Part shown: positions 41,186 to 50,370 of the stretch, one piece after another
Numbering within the stretch: the first letter of the stretch is position 1
Layout of the letters: every line of letters begins with the position of its first letter
NCBI GenBank assembly: GCA_945862235.1
Contig: CAMAYU010000009.1
Location: forward strand, 1 to 64,000
DNA from: Schlesneria paludicola DSM 18645
GTDB lineage: Bacteria; Planctomycetota; Planctomycetia; Planctomycetales; Planctomycetaceae
Reading direction: 5' to 3'
Length of the DNA stretch: 64,000 nucleotides
The notes under the pieces: generated by a model
Told to the model about the DNA's origin: nothing
The model's database searches: none
Seen by the model: the letters and a program-made list of their open reading frames with translations, nothing else
Translations under genes and position numbers: made by a program

Positions 41186-41321
41186 ACCGCCGTGCTCTGC
41201 GTGCATCCCGATAGGACGCCGTCGATTCAAGATTGCTTGATGCCCTCACGACTTCGGCAACGCGTGGTGGCCTCGCGACTCGTATGCGGCGTTGCCGCTC
41301 ACGACAGCCGCCGCTCGCCTT

Positions 41322-41354
41322 CATGATTTTGTCCCAAAAATCGACAAAATCATG
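41322..41354. repeat. perfect 12-bp hairpin between convergent genes
   Basis: CATGATTTTGTC (41322-41333) pairs with 41343-41354 around a 9-nt loop. It may terminate both bioB and the Minf_1886 gene, but there is no clear T-tract. Confidence 0.7.
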
Positions 41355-41431
41355 ACCCGCAAAATCATGCCGAGGCTACCCTGCAAAAAGCAACTCGGCG
41401 CTTGTCCTTCAGCATGTGAACGACCGAACAC

Positions 41432-42499
41432 TCAGCAGCACTCAGCCGCCGCGCCCTGCTCCTTGCACGCTTCCCAAGCTTCGTGCGATTCGTGATCGCC
41501 GATGACGATCTCGAAGCCAAGATCGGCCACCATTTTGAAGTCGTCTTCGGCGGGCTGGCCCTTCGTGGTGAGGTAGTCGCTGACGAACATCGAGTTCGCG
41601 GCGTACAGGCCCATCGCCTGCATCGACCTCATGTTCACTTCGCGTCCGCCAGAAATGCGCAGTTCCACGGTCGGGTTGACCATGCGGAACAAGCAAAGTG
41701 TCTTGAGGCAGTAACGCGGGTTCAAGTCCCACTTCCGTTCGAGCGGCGTGCCGTCAATCGAGTGCAGGAAGTTCACGGGTGTCGAATGAACGCCCAAGCC
41801 ACGCAGCTCGAACGCCACGTCGATCAGATCGCGTTCGGACTCACCCAGCCCGACGATCAAGCCGCTGCACAATTCCATTCCGGCGTTACGAACGTTCTGC
41901 AACGTCTTCAGTCGGTCTTCGTAGGTGTGTGTCGTGCAAATGGTGTCGTGGAACGCGCGGCTCGTATTGAGATTGTGATTGATCCGATCGACGCCCGCCG
42001 CCTTCAGCTTTCCGGCTTGCTCTTCATTCAGCAGCCCGAGACAGCAGCAGATGTGCAGGCCGAACTTGTCCTTAATTTTGGTGACCGTGCTGGCGATGTG
42101 ATCGACTTCGCGGTTACTTGGCCCGCGCCCGGAGGCCACGATGCAGTATGTCCGCGCCTGAGACGCCACGGCGCGCTCGGCACCTTCCATCAGCTTGGCT
42201 TCGTTGAGCAGCGCGTAACGCGGAATCTCGGCTTCTGAAATGATCGACTGCGAGCAGTAGCCGCAGTCTTCCGGGCAGAGGCCGCTCTTGGCGTTCTTCA
42301 GGAAGTACAGATGGACCTTCTTACCGAAGTGCCTGCGGCGGATGCGATACGTTGCCGCGAGCAACTCCAGCAACTCGTCATCGCTCGACTGCAGGATCGA
42401 CAGCCCTTCCTCCGCCGTCAGTTCGTGACCATCGAGAACTCGGTCTGCCAGTTCGTGCCAGTTGGTCGTCCCATTCTCAACGCAGAGCGAGTCGTTCAT
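41432..42499 (-). CDS. bioB: biotin synthase
   Basis: The 355-residue radical-SAM enzyme inserts sulfur into dethiobiotin. The [4Fe-4S]-SAM motif CPEDCGYCSQS, the downstream cluster ligands (in YCIVASGRGPS and the CCCLG region) and HNLNTSRAFHDTICTTHTYE are all present. ATG at 42499 (GGAAGGG upstream) is preferred to the longer 42598 reading. The protein ends in a Cys pair (AAAECC). No other bio genes are nearby. Confidence 0.95.
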   Translation of the reverse strand: MNDSLCVENGTTNWHELADRVLDGHELTAEEGLSILQSSDDELLELLAATYRIRRRHFGKKVHLYFLKNAKSGLCPEDCGYCSQSIISEAEIPRYALLNEAKLMEGAERAVASQARTYCIVASGRGPSNREVDHIASTVTKIKDKFGLHICCCLGLLNEEQAGKLKAAGVDRINHNLNTSRAFHDTICTTHTYEDRLKTLQNVRNAGMELCSGLIVGLGESERDLIDVAFELRGLGVHSTPVNFLHSIDGTPLERKWDLNPRYCLKTLCLFRMVNPTVELRISGGREVNMRSMQAMGLYAANSMFVSDYLTTKGQPAEDDFKMVADLGFEIVIGDHESHEAWEACKEQGAAAECC

Positions 42500-42926
42500 C
42501 AAACGCGGTCCCTTCCAAAATCGTGAAGCCAGTCCGGCCCAGCGGCCAGCGGGGCGAGAGTCTAGCCACCGACTGCAAGTGCGGACAACCAACCGCAACG
42601 AAGACGTTCCGACAGAACTCAGAATCGGGCGAAATGAGGCTATCGTCCGGCCCCTTTGGTCTGGACGATGCCTGCAAATTCAACGAATTCGGTTGGTCGC
42701 CTGCGCGAGGTCTCTTCCGGACCAAGGGGGCCGGACTACGACTTCAACTCCCGCTTGAAAACAGCGATCAAACTGGTCGTGACGCATTTTCCGTCCTCAC
42801 CTAGAATCCGGCACGAACTGCCGATCCTCGCTAGTTTGAGGCAATCGCCGCCCGGCGCGAGGCATCGTTTTACGGAGCAGGCAGACAACGAGGGGCGCGA
42901 CGATGCAAGTCGAACGGAGCGACGAA
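42500..42926. other. intergenic, about 430 nt, one palindromic repeat
   Basis: Divergent spacer between bioB and the thioredoxin-fold gene. Arms 42645-42661 and 42720-42736 (GTCCGGCCCC..., near-perfect complement) form a hairpin; part of its sequence recurs near 35527-35548. No gene is seen. Confidence 0.6.
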
Positions 42927-44873
42927 ATGAACGTGCAAACACAACGGACTTGGATGTGGATCGTTGTCTTGGGGGCGACCTGCGTGGCGAACGCGGCCTC
43001 GGCCGCACCACCTCCCAGCGTGAAGGAGACGATGGCCTTCGTGCCCAAGCAGAGGGATGTCGAGTTCGAGACCCCCAAGCCCGAGGAGTACGCCAAATGC
43101 AAAGTGGAACTTGACCGCAAGGGGAAGGTTTCCGGCTGGGTGGTCCTCGGCGTGAACGGCCAGATCCTGCGGAAGTTCCTCGACACGGATGGCGACGGGA
43201 AGCTCGATCAGTGGCGGTACTTCAACCACGGGATTGAGGTCTATCGCGACATCGACACCAACGACAACGAGAAAGTTGATCAGGCGCGCTGGCTGAATCT
43301 CGGCGGCTCGCGATGGGGGATCGACCAGAACGAAGACGGTCGCATCGACGTGTGGCGCATCCTGTCGGCGGCCGAAGCGTCGAAAGAAGCCGTCCGCGCG
43401 ATGGTCTCCGGTGACGACGCGGCTCTGCAATCGGTGATGGTCACGGCCGAAGACCTCAAGGCTCTGGGACTCAATCAGGCGATGGCCGCGAAGCTGCTGG
43501 AGTCGTCGGCCGACGCGGGAAAAAAATCGCGTGCGGTCCTCGCCAAGAGCAAGTCGCTCACCGGTCAAACGAAGTGGTCGCGGTTCGATGCGTCGATGCC
43601 GAGTCTCATTCCCACCGACGATGAAAAGGCGACCGCTGATCTGCTCGTTTACGAAAACGCGGTTGCCATCGTCGAGACTCAGGGCAAGTACGCCGCCGTC
43701 CAAGTCGGCGAGATGATCCGCATCGGCGAGGTCTGGAAACTGACGCAGGTTCCGCAGCCGATTGAAGGCGAAAACGGGTCCATCGTCACCGCAGGCGGCA
43801 TCCTGATGCAGCCACTGATGGCAGCAAACAACGCGGCGGGCGGAGCGGCCGGTCCCGGAGCTTCACCCGAGGTCGAAAAACTGCTGGGTGAACTGGTCAA
43901 GATCGAGCAAGGATTGACGCAACCCAACGCCGATCGCGCGGCCGTGAAAGCCTTGATGGCACGACGCGGCGATCTGCTCAATCAAGCGATCAAACTGGCT
44001 GAGACCGACGACGAACGGCTGCTCCTCACGAAGCAGCTTGTGGACGGCTTCGCTCTCGCCGCGCAAGTCGGCACGTATCCCGAAGGGGCCGCCGATTTGA
44101 AAGCGATGGAACAAGACTGGCGTCGCAAGTCGCCCAAGTCACCGCTGGTTCCTTACGTCGTCTATCGCCGGATTCAGGCTCAGTACTACGTCGGCTTGCA
44201 GGACTCGGAAAAGGACAAAGAGAAGGACAAGCCGGCGGAAGTTCAGAAAGACTGGATCAAGGGTTTGGAAGAATTCATCGCCGAGTTCAGCGACTCCGAA
44301 GACTCGTCCGATGCGATGCTCCTGCTGGCACATCACGAAGAACTGAGCGCCCGCAGCAAGGAGGCGACCGAGTGGTATCAACGCCTCGTGAAAGAGAAGC
44401 CCAAGACCGAAGCGGGTCAACGTGCGGTAGGTGCCTTGCGCCGCCTTGACCTCAATGGCAAGCCGCTGGTTCTGACAGGGCCGGGCTTAGATGGCGGCAC
44501 GATCGACATGCGCAGCCTGCGCGGCAAGAACGTCCTCGTCGTCTTCTGGTCGAGCGAATACAAGGTCTGCGAAGACGACCTGCCTGATCTGCGGGCACTC
44601 TATCAGGCCCACAAACCCAAGGGGTTCGAGATCGTCGGCGTCTGCCTCGACATGAACAAAGCCGCCGTCAAACCGTACCTCGCCCAACACAAGATGACCT
44701 GGCCGCAGCTCTATCAGCCGGGAGGACTCAGCAACCCGATGGCGCTGGGCTACGGAGTCATCTCGCTCCCCACGATGTTCCTCGTCAACGCCGAAGGAGT
44801 CGTCGTCAGCCGCAACACCTCGGTACAGGAAGTGAAGACAGCCCTCACACCCAAGGCTGCGGCGGGTAAGTAG
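42927..44873 (+). CDS. exported thioredoxin-fold protein with Asp-rich repeats
   Basis: About 648 residues. A signal peptide (WIVVLGATCVANAASAA) is followed by three Asp-rich loops resembling EF-hand or dockerin ligands (DTDGDGKLDQW, DTNDNEKVDQ, DQNEDGRIDVW), a long helical middle with TPR-like spacing, and a C-terminal AhpC/TlpA-type thioredoxin domain (LRGKNVLVVFWSSEYKVCED, VISLPTMFLVNAEGVVVSRN). The usual WCxxC is WSSEYKVC, so the first active-site Cys is missing. ATG 42927 has GGAG 8 nt upstream. Probably periplasmic. Confidence 0.82.
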   Translation: MNVQTQRTWMWIVVLGATCVANAASAAPPPSVKETMAFVPKQRDVEFETPKPEEYAKCKVELDRKGKVSGWVVLGVNGQILRKFLDTDGDGKLDQWRYFNHGIEVYRDIDTNDNEKVDQARWLNLGGSRWGIDQNEDGRIDVWRILSAAEASKEAVRAMVSGDDAALQSVMVTAEDLKALGLNQAMAAKLLESSADAGKKSRAVLAKSKSLTGQTKWSRFDASMPSLIPTDDEKATADLLVYENAVAIVETQGKYAAVQVGEMIRIGEVWKLTQVPQPIEGENGSIVTAGGILMQPLMAANNAAGGAAGPGASPEVEKLLGELVKIEQGLTQPNADRAAVKALMARRGDLLNQAIKLAETDDERLLLTKQLVDGFALAAQVGTYPEGAADLKAMEQDWRRKSPKSPLVPYVVYRRIQAQYYVGLQDSEKDKEKDKPAEVQKDWIKGLEEFIAEFSDSEDSSDAMLLLAHHEELSARSKEATEWYQRLVKEKPKTEAGQRAVGALRRLDLNGKPLVLTGPGLDGGTIDMRSLRGKNVLVVFWSSEYKVCEDDLPDLRALYQAHKPKGFEIVGVCLDMNKAAVKPYLAQHKMTWPQLYQPGGLSNPMALGYGVISLPTMFLVNAEGVVVSRNTSVQEVKTALTPKAAAGK

Positions 44874-44986
44874 GCTCTGCATTGAAACTCACCCCACCGG
44901 GCTTGCCCCGGTGGAATCGAGTCTTTGCACTACTGAAAACCACAGCGAAGCAAACGTAGTCCAGAGATCCTGCCGCAATGGAAGCC

Positions 44987-45049
44987 GGGGTCAGGTGGTT
45001 CAAAGTTCATTTTTCGCCGCGAAAAGTGAACTTTGAACCACCTGACCCC
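44987..45049. repeat. palindromic repeat, family F, copy 2
   Basis: Arms 44987-45017 and 45019-45049, nearly loop-free, more than 90% identical to 35415-35469. Confidence 0.9.
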
Positions 45050-45087
45050 TGATCGACGCATAACTACATGAGTGTCGAGCAGCAGCT

Positions 45088-45315
45088 TCATGAGTCCTGC
45101 ATCCCAAACGCTTCTTGGATGTCATCCGGCAGGAGATCAAAATCGGGAGCGATGACGACCTGCCCCTTCCATTGTCTCCCCTGTCGGGGCTGCGGCAGCG
45201 TTGCCCCACTCTGGTTCGAGGTGAGCAACCCGAATCGCGCCACAGTCCCTTCGGGAACCTGCAGCGGCTGATCGAGGACAATGGCCCCGTTATGAACATG
45301 TCCCAAGACCGTCAT
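45088..45315 (-). CDS. antitoxin-like small protein, 75 residues
   Basis: From ATG at 45315 the product opens MTVLGHVHNGAIVLDQPLQV, then PEGT, and ends DFDLLPDDIQEAFGMQDS. This is the pattern of short AF2212/DUF104-like antitoxin-type proteins that sit upstream of PIN toxins in many bacteria. No toxin gene follows on the minus strand within 100 nt; that side holds a family F repeat. It may be an orphan. The frame continues to 45618 but overlaps a plus-strand gene. Confidence 0.6.
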   Translation of the reverse strand: MTVLGHVHNGAIVLDQPLQVPEGTVARFGLLTSNQSGATLPQPRQGRQWKGQVVIAPDFDLLPDDIQEAFGMQDS

Positions 45316-45392
45316 GTGAGCCGGGAAAAGAACACGAAGTCCACGAGCGGTTACGTGAAGAACGAGAAGCGGCACTTCGACACGAAGAAGCA

Positions 45393-45707
45393 ATGATCCA
45401 GAAATGGGAGAGATTGCAAACAGAGATGGATCAATTGACCAAGGGGCTCCCCGACAACTGTCCAAAATGTTCTCGTCCTCGACCGGGATATCCTTGCCCT
45501 CGCCCCAGTACTGAGCAGCCGTCCGGTGACTATCTGGCATATGCAGAAAACTGGGCTCAGACGACGAGGCAGCACGGCTGCTGCCCAGAGTGCCTTCGGA
45601 AAGACCTAGATAGCCCAAAAATAAAAACAGAAGACGTGATTCTCGTGTTTGGGGTTGGCTTTGTTGTCCTTTTTATTGTCCTTGCCGTCGGTTTCATGGG
45701 GAACTAA
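45393..45707 (+). CDS. small membrane protein with paired CxxC motifs
   Basis: The 104-residue product has a Cys-rich N-terminal half (NCPKCSRPRPGYPCP and QHGCCPEC), suggesting one zinc site, and one C-terminal transmembrane helix (VILVFGVGFVVLFIVLAVGF). The stop at 45705-45707 is 2 nt before the ATG of a further small frame, so they look co-transcribed. Family unknown. The minus-strand frame over the same bases is less convincing as protein. Confidence 0.55.
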   Translation: MIQKWERLQTEMDQLTKGLPDNCPKCSRPRPGYPCPRPSTEQPSGDYLAYAENWAQTTRQHGCCPECLRKDLDSPKIKTEDVILVFGVGFVVLFIVLAVGFMGN

Positions 45708-45709
45708 TC

Positions 45710-45913
45710 ATGAAGAAGTTGCTCATCGGCGGGGTGGCTCTGCTCGATCAACCATTCAAGTAACGGGAGAAGTGCCACTGCTTCGGAGTCTTCAGAGAAG
45801 CAGTGCGAGTGGAGGGCAAACTCTGCAACGGCACTGTTTGTCCCAAAGCGGCCAAACAGTGGCACGTCCAAGGTGGAGGGCCGACTCGAAAGACAAGACC
45901 CTCATCCTAGCCC
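45710..45913 (+). pseudogene. small Cys-rich protein with in-frame stop
   Basis: ATG 45710 starts MKKLLIGGVALLDQPFK and meets TAA. The same frame continues REKCHCFGVFREAVRVEGKL, then CNGTVCPKAAKQWHV, to TAG at 45911-45913. The MKKLLIGGVALL start looks like a truncated signal peptide, and the Cys pattern (CxC...C...C) is protein-like. I infer a decayed secreted Cys-rich protein. An isolated leader peptide is the alternative. Confidence 0.35.
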
Positions 45914-45971
45914 TCTCCCCGCAAGGCCGGGGCGAGGGGACAAGGCGAAAGCCTCAAGACACGGCGAAAGA

Positions 45972-47777
45972 CTACTCGTCGCCGCCGGTGTCGAGGACCG
46001 CGAGGAACGCCTTCTGGGGGATTTCGACTGCGCCGAATTGCTTCATGCGCTTCTTGCCTTCTTTCTGCTTCTCCAGCAGTTTTCGTTTACGAGAAATGTC
46101 GCCGCCGTAGCACTTGGCGGTCACGTCTTTTCTCACGGCCGAGATCGTTTCGCGGGCAATGATTCTGGCGCTGAGTGCCGCTTGAATCGGGATCTCGAAC
46201 TGGTGGCGGGAGATTTGTTCTTTGAGCTTCTTGCAGAGCTGGCGGCCTCGGCGTTCGGCTTGGGAGCGATGGACGATGCAGGCGAGGGCATCGACCTTTT
46301 CGCCCTTCACGAGGACATCCATCTTGACGAGGTCGGCCGCGCGGAAGCCGATGATTTCGTAGTCCATCGTGCCGTAGCCGGCGGTGATGCTCTTCAGCTT
46401 GTCGTACATGTCGAACACGATTTCGGCGAGCGGCAGTTCGTAGACGAGCTGTGCGCGGTTGGGGCCGAGGTAATCGGTCGTCTTGTAGACGCCGCGTCGA
46501 TCGGCACTCAATTGCATGATCGCGCCGATGCGGTCGGTCGGCAGGATGAAGTTCACTTTGGCAATCGGCTCGCGGAATTCTTGGATCTGGCCGGAGTCGG
46601 GAACATCCTGCGGGCTGTCGATCCGCACGATCTCACCCGTGTTCTTGAGCAGCTCATAGGTGACGTTCGGGGCCGTCTGGATCAGATCGACGTTGGCTTC
46701 CTGCTCCAGCCGCTGCTGGATGATTTCCATGTGCAGCATCCCGAGGAAGCCGCAACGGAAACCGAAGCCGAGGGCCTCGGAGGTGTCCGGTGCGAACGAG
46801 AAACTAGCGTCGTTGAGACCCATGCGCATCAGTTCTTCGCGCAGGTTCTCGAAGTCGGTGGCGTCGAGCGGGTACATGCCGCAGAAGACCATTTGCTGCG
46901 GAACGGCGTAGCCCGGCAACGCGACGGAGGCGCGGTTGTGAAACCCGGTGACGGTGTCGCCGACGTGAACATTGCCGAGGATTTTGATGCCGCCGATGAT
47001 GTAACCGACCTGGCCGGGACCAAGCTCATCGCAGGGGACCATGTTCGGGCGGAACTGGCCGATTTCCAGAATCTCATGCGCCGTGCCGGCCTTCATGAAC
47101 AGTACTTTCTGCCCCTTGGAGACCGTTCCCTGCTTCACGCGGATGTAGGTGATGACGCCTCGGTAATGGTCGAACTTGCTGTCGAAGACCAGGGCCTGCA
47201 ATGGGGCGTCACGATCGCCCTGGGGAGCGGGGACGCGTTTGATAATCGCCTCAAAGCATTCTTCGATGCCGATCCCCGCCTTGCCGCTGACCCGGACGCA
47301 GTCCGTGGTGTCCAGCCCGACGACGGTCTCGATTTCTTCGAGGACTTCGTCCGCACGAATGATCGGCAAGTCGATCTTGTTGAGAACCGGGATGACTTCG
47401 AGGTTGGCGTTGATCGCCGCGTAGGCATTGGCCACCGTTTGAGCCTGCACGCCTTGAAAGGCATCGACGAGGAGCAAGGCTCCTTCGCACGCGGCCAAGC
47501 TGCGCGAGACTTCGTAATGGAAATCGACGTGGCCGGGAGTGTCGATCAGATTCAACTCGTACTGCTGGCCGTCGAGCGTGTAGTTGATCGCGACGGCCCG
47601 CGCCTTCACGGTGATGCCACGTTCCCGCTCGACTTCGAGGTCGTCGAGAATTTGGTCACGGAACTCGCGCATCGTGATCGCACCGCTCTTCAGCAGCAGT
47701 TGATCGGCGAGCGTGCTTTTGCCGTGGTCGATGTGGGCGATGATGGAGAAATTGCGGATGAAGCGTTGGTCAAACAT
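45972..47777 (-). CDS. lepA: elongation factor 4 (LepA)
   Basis: The 601-residue translational GTPase shows AHIDHGKSTLADQLL (G1), DTPGHVDFHYEV (G3) and NKIDLP (G4). LepA-specific parts are GFRCGFLGMLHMEIIQQRLE and the C-terminal IPIQAALSARIIARETISA plus CYGGDISRKRKLLEKQKEGK. It acts on stalled or assembling ribosomes. ATG at 47777 (MFDQRFIRNFSIIAHIDHGK) is the family start; the longer frame adds 18 unsupported residues. Confidence 0.97.
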   Translation of the reverse strand: MFDQRFIRNFSIIAHIDHGKSTLADQLLLKSGAITMREFRDQILDDLEVERERGITVKARAVAINYTLDGQQYELNLIDTPGHVDFHYEVSRSLAACEGALLLVDAFQGVQAQTVANAYAAINANLEVIPVLNKIDLPIIRADEVLEEIETVVGLDTTDCVRVSGKAGIGIEECFEAIIKRVPAPQGDRDAPLQALVFDSKFDHYRGVITYIRVKQGTVSKGQKVLFMKAGTAHEILEIGQFRPNMVPCDELGPGQVGYIIGGIKILGNVHVGDTVTGFHNRASVALPGYAVPQQMVFCGMYPLDATDFENLREELMRMGLNDASFSFAPDTSEALGFGFRCGFLGMLHMEIIQQRLEQEANVDLIQTAPNVTYELLKNTGEIVRIDSPQDVPDSGQIQEFREPIAKVNFILPTDRIGAIMQLSADRRGVYKTTDYLGPNRAQLVYELPLAEIVFDMYDKLKSITAGYGTMDYEIIGFRAADLVKMDVLVKGEKVDALACIVHRSQAERRGRQLCKKLKEQISRHQFEIPIQAALSARIIARETISAVRKDVTAKCYGGDISRKRKLLEKQKEGKKRMKQFGAVEIPQKAFLAVLDTGGDE

Positions 47778-47902
47778 GAGGCGGCGGGGGAGGCTTTCAC
47801 GAGGAAGCGCGGTGGCCCATTGCGGTCGCATCAGTCAGCGGTGCCGCGTGGCGGGCGGATTCTATAGGGAAGGCCCGGTGGTCGAAAGAGAGGTCGCAAT
47901 CA

Positions 47903-47997
47903 ACACCACCCCGAAGCGTGAGCGAGGACGCCTGTAGAAACAGGCCCGTTCGAGGTTCGGTCAACCACCCGTCCTCGCTCACGCTTCGGGTTGGTGT
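47903..47997. repeat. palindromic repeat, family A, copy 3
   Basis: 27-bp arms 47903-47929 and 47971-47997, upstream of lepA and downstream of the second TerC gene. Confidence 0.9.
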
Positions 47998-48000
47998 CGT

Positions 48001-48768
48001 TCACGAGTGCGGCACCGACGACGACGCGGCGTCGGCAGGGAGGGCTTTCTGACGCTTCCATTCGTTGTGACGGGATCGCATCTGCATCAGTTCGATCCCC
48101 AGCGAGAAGGCCATCGCAAAGTAGATGTAGCCTTTGTCGATCTCCTGATGAAACCCTTCTGCGACGAGCAGCACTCCGATCAGCAGCAGGAACGACAATG
48201 CCAGCAGCTTGATCGCTGGGTTCTGATCGACAAACCGGACGATGGATCCCGAGAAGACCAGCATCACACCGACAGAGATCAGCACGGCGGCGATCATAAT
48301 CGGCACTTCCTTGCACATGCCGACCGCCGTGATGACCGAGTCGAGCGAGAAGACCACGTCCATGATCGTCACCTGCACCAGCATCGCGTTCAGTGTGGAG
48401 ACGCGTGGCGAACCGTGCCCATCCTCTGCGTGGTGGCCTTCCACTTTGTGATGAATCTCGACGGTCGCCTGTCGAATCAGGAACAGTCCTCCGGCGAGGA
48501 CAACCAAATCTTTCCATGTGAATTCGTGCCCGAGCAACGTCCCCATCGGCTGCTTCAATTGCACGACCCAGCCGATCGTGAAGAGCAACAAAACACGCGA
48601 GACAACGGCCAGGAGCAGCCCCAATCGTCGCGCTCGGTCGCGTTGTTCGACGGGAAGATTTCCGGCCTGAATCGCGATGAAAATGATGTTGTCGATCCCC
48701 AGTACGATCTCCAACGCGGTCAGAGTCAGCAGTGCGATCAGGTTCGGAACGGTGAGGAGTTCAATCAT
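48001..48768 (-). CDS. TerC family integral membrane protein (YjbE/YoaE-like)
   Basis: The 255-residue protein of about seven helices has the short-TerC signature (LEIVLGIDNIIFIAIQAGNL, VTIMDVVFSLDSVITAVGMC). A His/Asp-rich loop (EIHHKVEGHHAEDGHGS) between helices may bind metal. ATG 48768 is chosen because the longer start lies in a family A repeat. It is a paralogue of the longer TerC at 20807-21790. A role in metal ion export is inferred from the family. Confidence 0.9.
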   Translation of the reverse strand: MIELLTVPNLIALLTLTALEIVLGIDNIIFIAIQAGNLPVEQRDRARRLGLLLAVVSRVLLLFTIGWVVQLKQPMGTLLGHEFTWKDLVVLAGGLFLIRQATVEIHHKVEGHHAEDGHGSPRVSTLNAMLVQVTIMDVVFSLDSVITAVGMCKEVPIMIAAVLISVGVMLVFSGSIVRFVDQNPAIKLLALSFLLLIGVLLVAEGFHQEIDKGYIYFAMAFSLGIELMQMRSRHNEWKRQKALPADAASSSVPHS

Positions 48769-48804
48769 AGTGAGGTCCGTTTCTCGAAGACTTGCAGCGT
48801 TTGA

Positions 48805-48882
48805 AACACTAACCTGAAGCGTCAGCGAGGACGATTCCACGCGGGTTTTTCCGAAGCCTCGCTGACGCTTCGAGTTTGTGTT
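48805..48882. repeat. palindromic repeat, family A, copy 4
   Basis: Diverged copy, arms 48805-48830 and 48857-48882, between the OYE-like and TerC genes. Confidence 0.8.
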
Positions 48883-48888
48883 GGGCTT

Positions 48889-50370
48889 CTATGGAACAGC
48901 CCGTTTGGCTTCGACTTCCTTCCAGAGCGGCCCGTAAATCTCTTTGTCGAACGGGGGACAACCGGTCGCGTATTGGCCGAGCGGGTGATCTTTCGCCCGC
49001 ATCAGGTTCGTGCAGTACGAGAACGTGCGGCAGATCAGCTTGCGGTTCATCGAGCCATGTTCTTGCAAATGCTTCGCGAAGTCGGGGTGAGACAGTGTGG
49101 CTCGACCGAGACCGACGATCGCGCAATGTCCGTCGCGCACGTTCCCCGCTCCCGCCTGCATCGCGAAGTCTTGCAGCCAACTGTAGCCACTACCGATGAC
49201 AGGCAACTCGGGAACGGCGGCTTGAATGGCGGCGGTCGCGTTGAAGTGGCGGAGGACTCCAATCAGCGGATGCTCGGGCGCGTGATAGCCATCGACCGGC
49301 GGGAACTCGGCGGGGCGAACGACGTGCGGGTTCGCGTAGGGATTGCCCAGCGTCACATTGATGGCGGAGACGCCCCAATCGCGGAGCCACTTCACCACTT
49401 GAACCGGCTCGGTCAGGTCGAGCTTCAAGTGATCTGACGGATCGACGCCGAAGCCGACTTGAATCGGCAATGAGTGCGGAGCGGGAATGCCCTTCCCCGC
49501 GAGCAACTCGGCGTCGGTTTCATTGGGCATCGCGGGGCGTTGCGATTCGGGAAGCCGATCGCGTCGGACATACGGGATGCCGTCGTAGACGTTCATCCGG
49601 GTGACGATGGTCAGCGACGGGAGTTCCGCACGGATGCGACCGATGACGTTGCGAACCAGTCGCGTTCGGTTCTCCAAGCTGCCGCCGTATTCGCCGGGAC
49701 GATTCTTCGACGCGAGCAACTCGGACAGCAGATACCGATGACACTGCTTGAGATCGACGAAGTCGCAGCCGATCCGCGCGGCGAGTCGCGCGGCGACGAG
49801 GTACTGATCCTCGATCCGCTTCAAATCGTCGTCGGTCAACAGCGGGTACGAATCATCGACGAACTTACCGGTCGATTTGTCGATCGTGAGCGGGTCGAGA
49901 ATCGGGTCGTGCGTCGTCAACTGCGGTCGGCGATAACTGAATCGTCCCGAGTGCGTGAGCTGCAAGCCGACGGCCAACTCCGCGTTGGCTCCTATCGACT
50001 CATGATGCGCCTGACGACAGCCGTTGAGCATCTCCTCCAGTGCGGAAGCCGTTCCGTCGTGCAGCCACAATTGGCGCGGGTTCATGCGCGCCGCTTCGTC
50101 GATGGCCGTCGCCTCGCCCCAGATCAGCTTGGCCCCGCCCGCTCCGAAGCGACGATAGCGGCGATAAGTCAGTTCATCGGGGCCACCATCGAGCGTTCCG
50201 TCGCAGCCTTCCATCGGTTGCACGCACAGCCGGTTGCCGAGGGTCAACGCCCCAAGCTGGCACGGCTCAAACAACGGAGAGAAGTCGCTCGACAGAGATA
50301 ATGTCGAACCGAGTCCGACCGCGTCCGCAACCAGTTCTTCCGAAGACTTGTATTTGAAGTAGCGTGCCAT
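48889..50370 (-). CDS. NADH:flavin oxidoreductase (Old Yellow Enzyme family)
   Basis: A 493-residue FMN TIM-barrel. It shows LFEPCQLGALTLGNRLCVQP, GAKLIWGEATAIDEAARMNP, LQLTHSGRFS, GCDFVDLKQCHRYLLSELLA with the His-containing substrate motif, and NRPGEYGGSLENRTRL, typical of OYE-like 2,4-dienoyl-CoA-reductase-type enzymes without the C-terminal NADPH domain. A Cys-rich tail (LICRTFSYCTNLM...CPPF) may hold an iron-sulfur ligand set. The substrate is unknown. Confidence 0.9.
   Translation of the reverse strand: MARYFKYKSSEELVADAVGLGSTLSLSSDFSPLFEPCQLGALTLGNRLCVQPMEGCDGTLDGGPDELTYRRYRRFGAGGAKLIWGEATAIDEAARMNPRQLWLHDGTASALEEMLNGCRQAHHESIGANAELAVGLQLTHSGRFSYRRPQLTTHDPILDPLTIDKSTGKFVDDSYPLLTDDDLKRIEDQYLVAARLAARIGCDFVDLKQCHRYLLSELLASKNRPGEYGGSLENRTRLVRNVIGRIRAELPSLTIVTRMNVYDGIPYVRRDRLPESQRPAMPNETDAELLAGKGIPAPHSLPIQVGFGVDPSDHLKLDLTEPVQVVKWLRDWGVSAINVTLGNPYANPHVVRPAEFPPVDGYHAPEHPLIGVLRHFNATAAIQAAVPELPVIGSGYSWLQDFAMQAGAGNVRDGHCAIVGLGRATLSHPDFAKHLQEHGSMNRKLICRTFSYCTNLMRAKDHPLGQYATGCPPFDKEIYGPLWKEVEAKRAVP

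Noticed and set aside
41322-41354. Rho-independent terminator for bioB
   Set aside because: The stem is AT-rich and not followed by a T-tract on either strand; recorded as a hairpin only.
45873-47867. 664-codon plus-strand frame
   Set aside because: Entirely antisense to lepA, whose GTPase motifs are complete.
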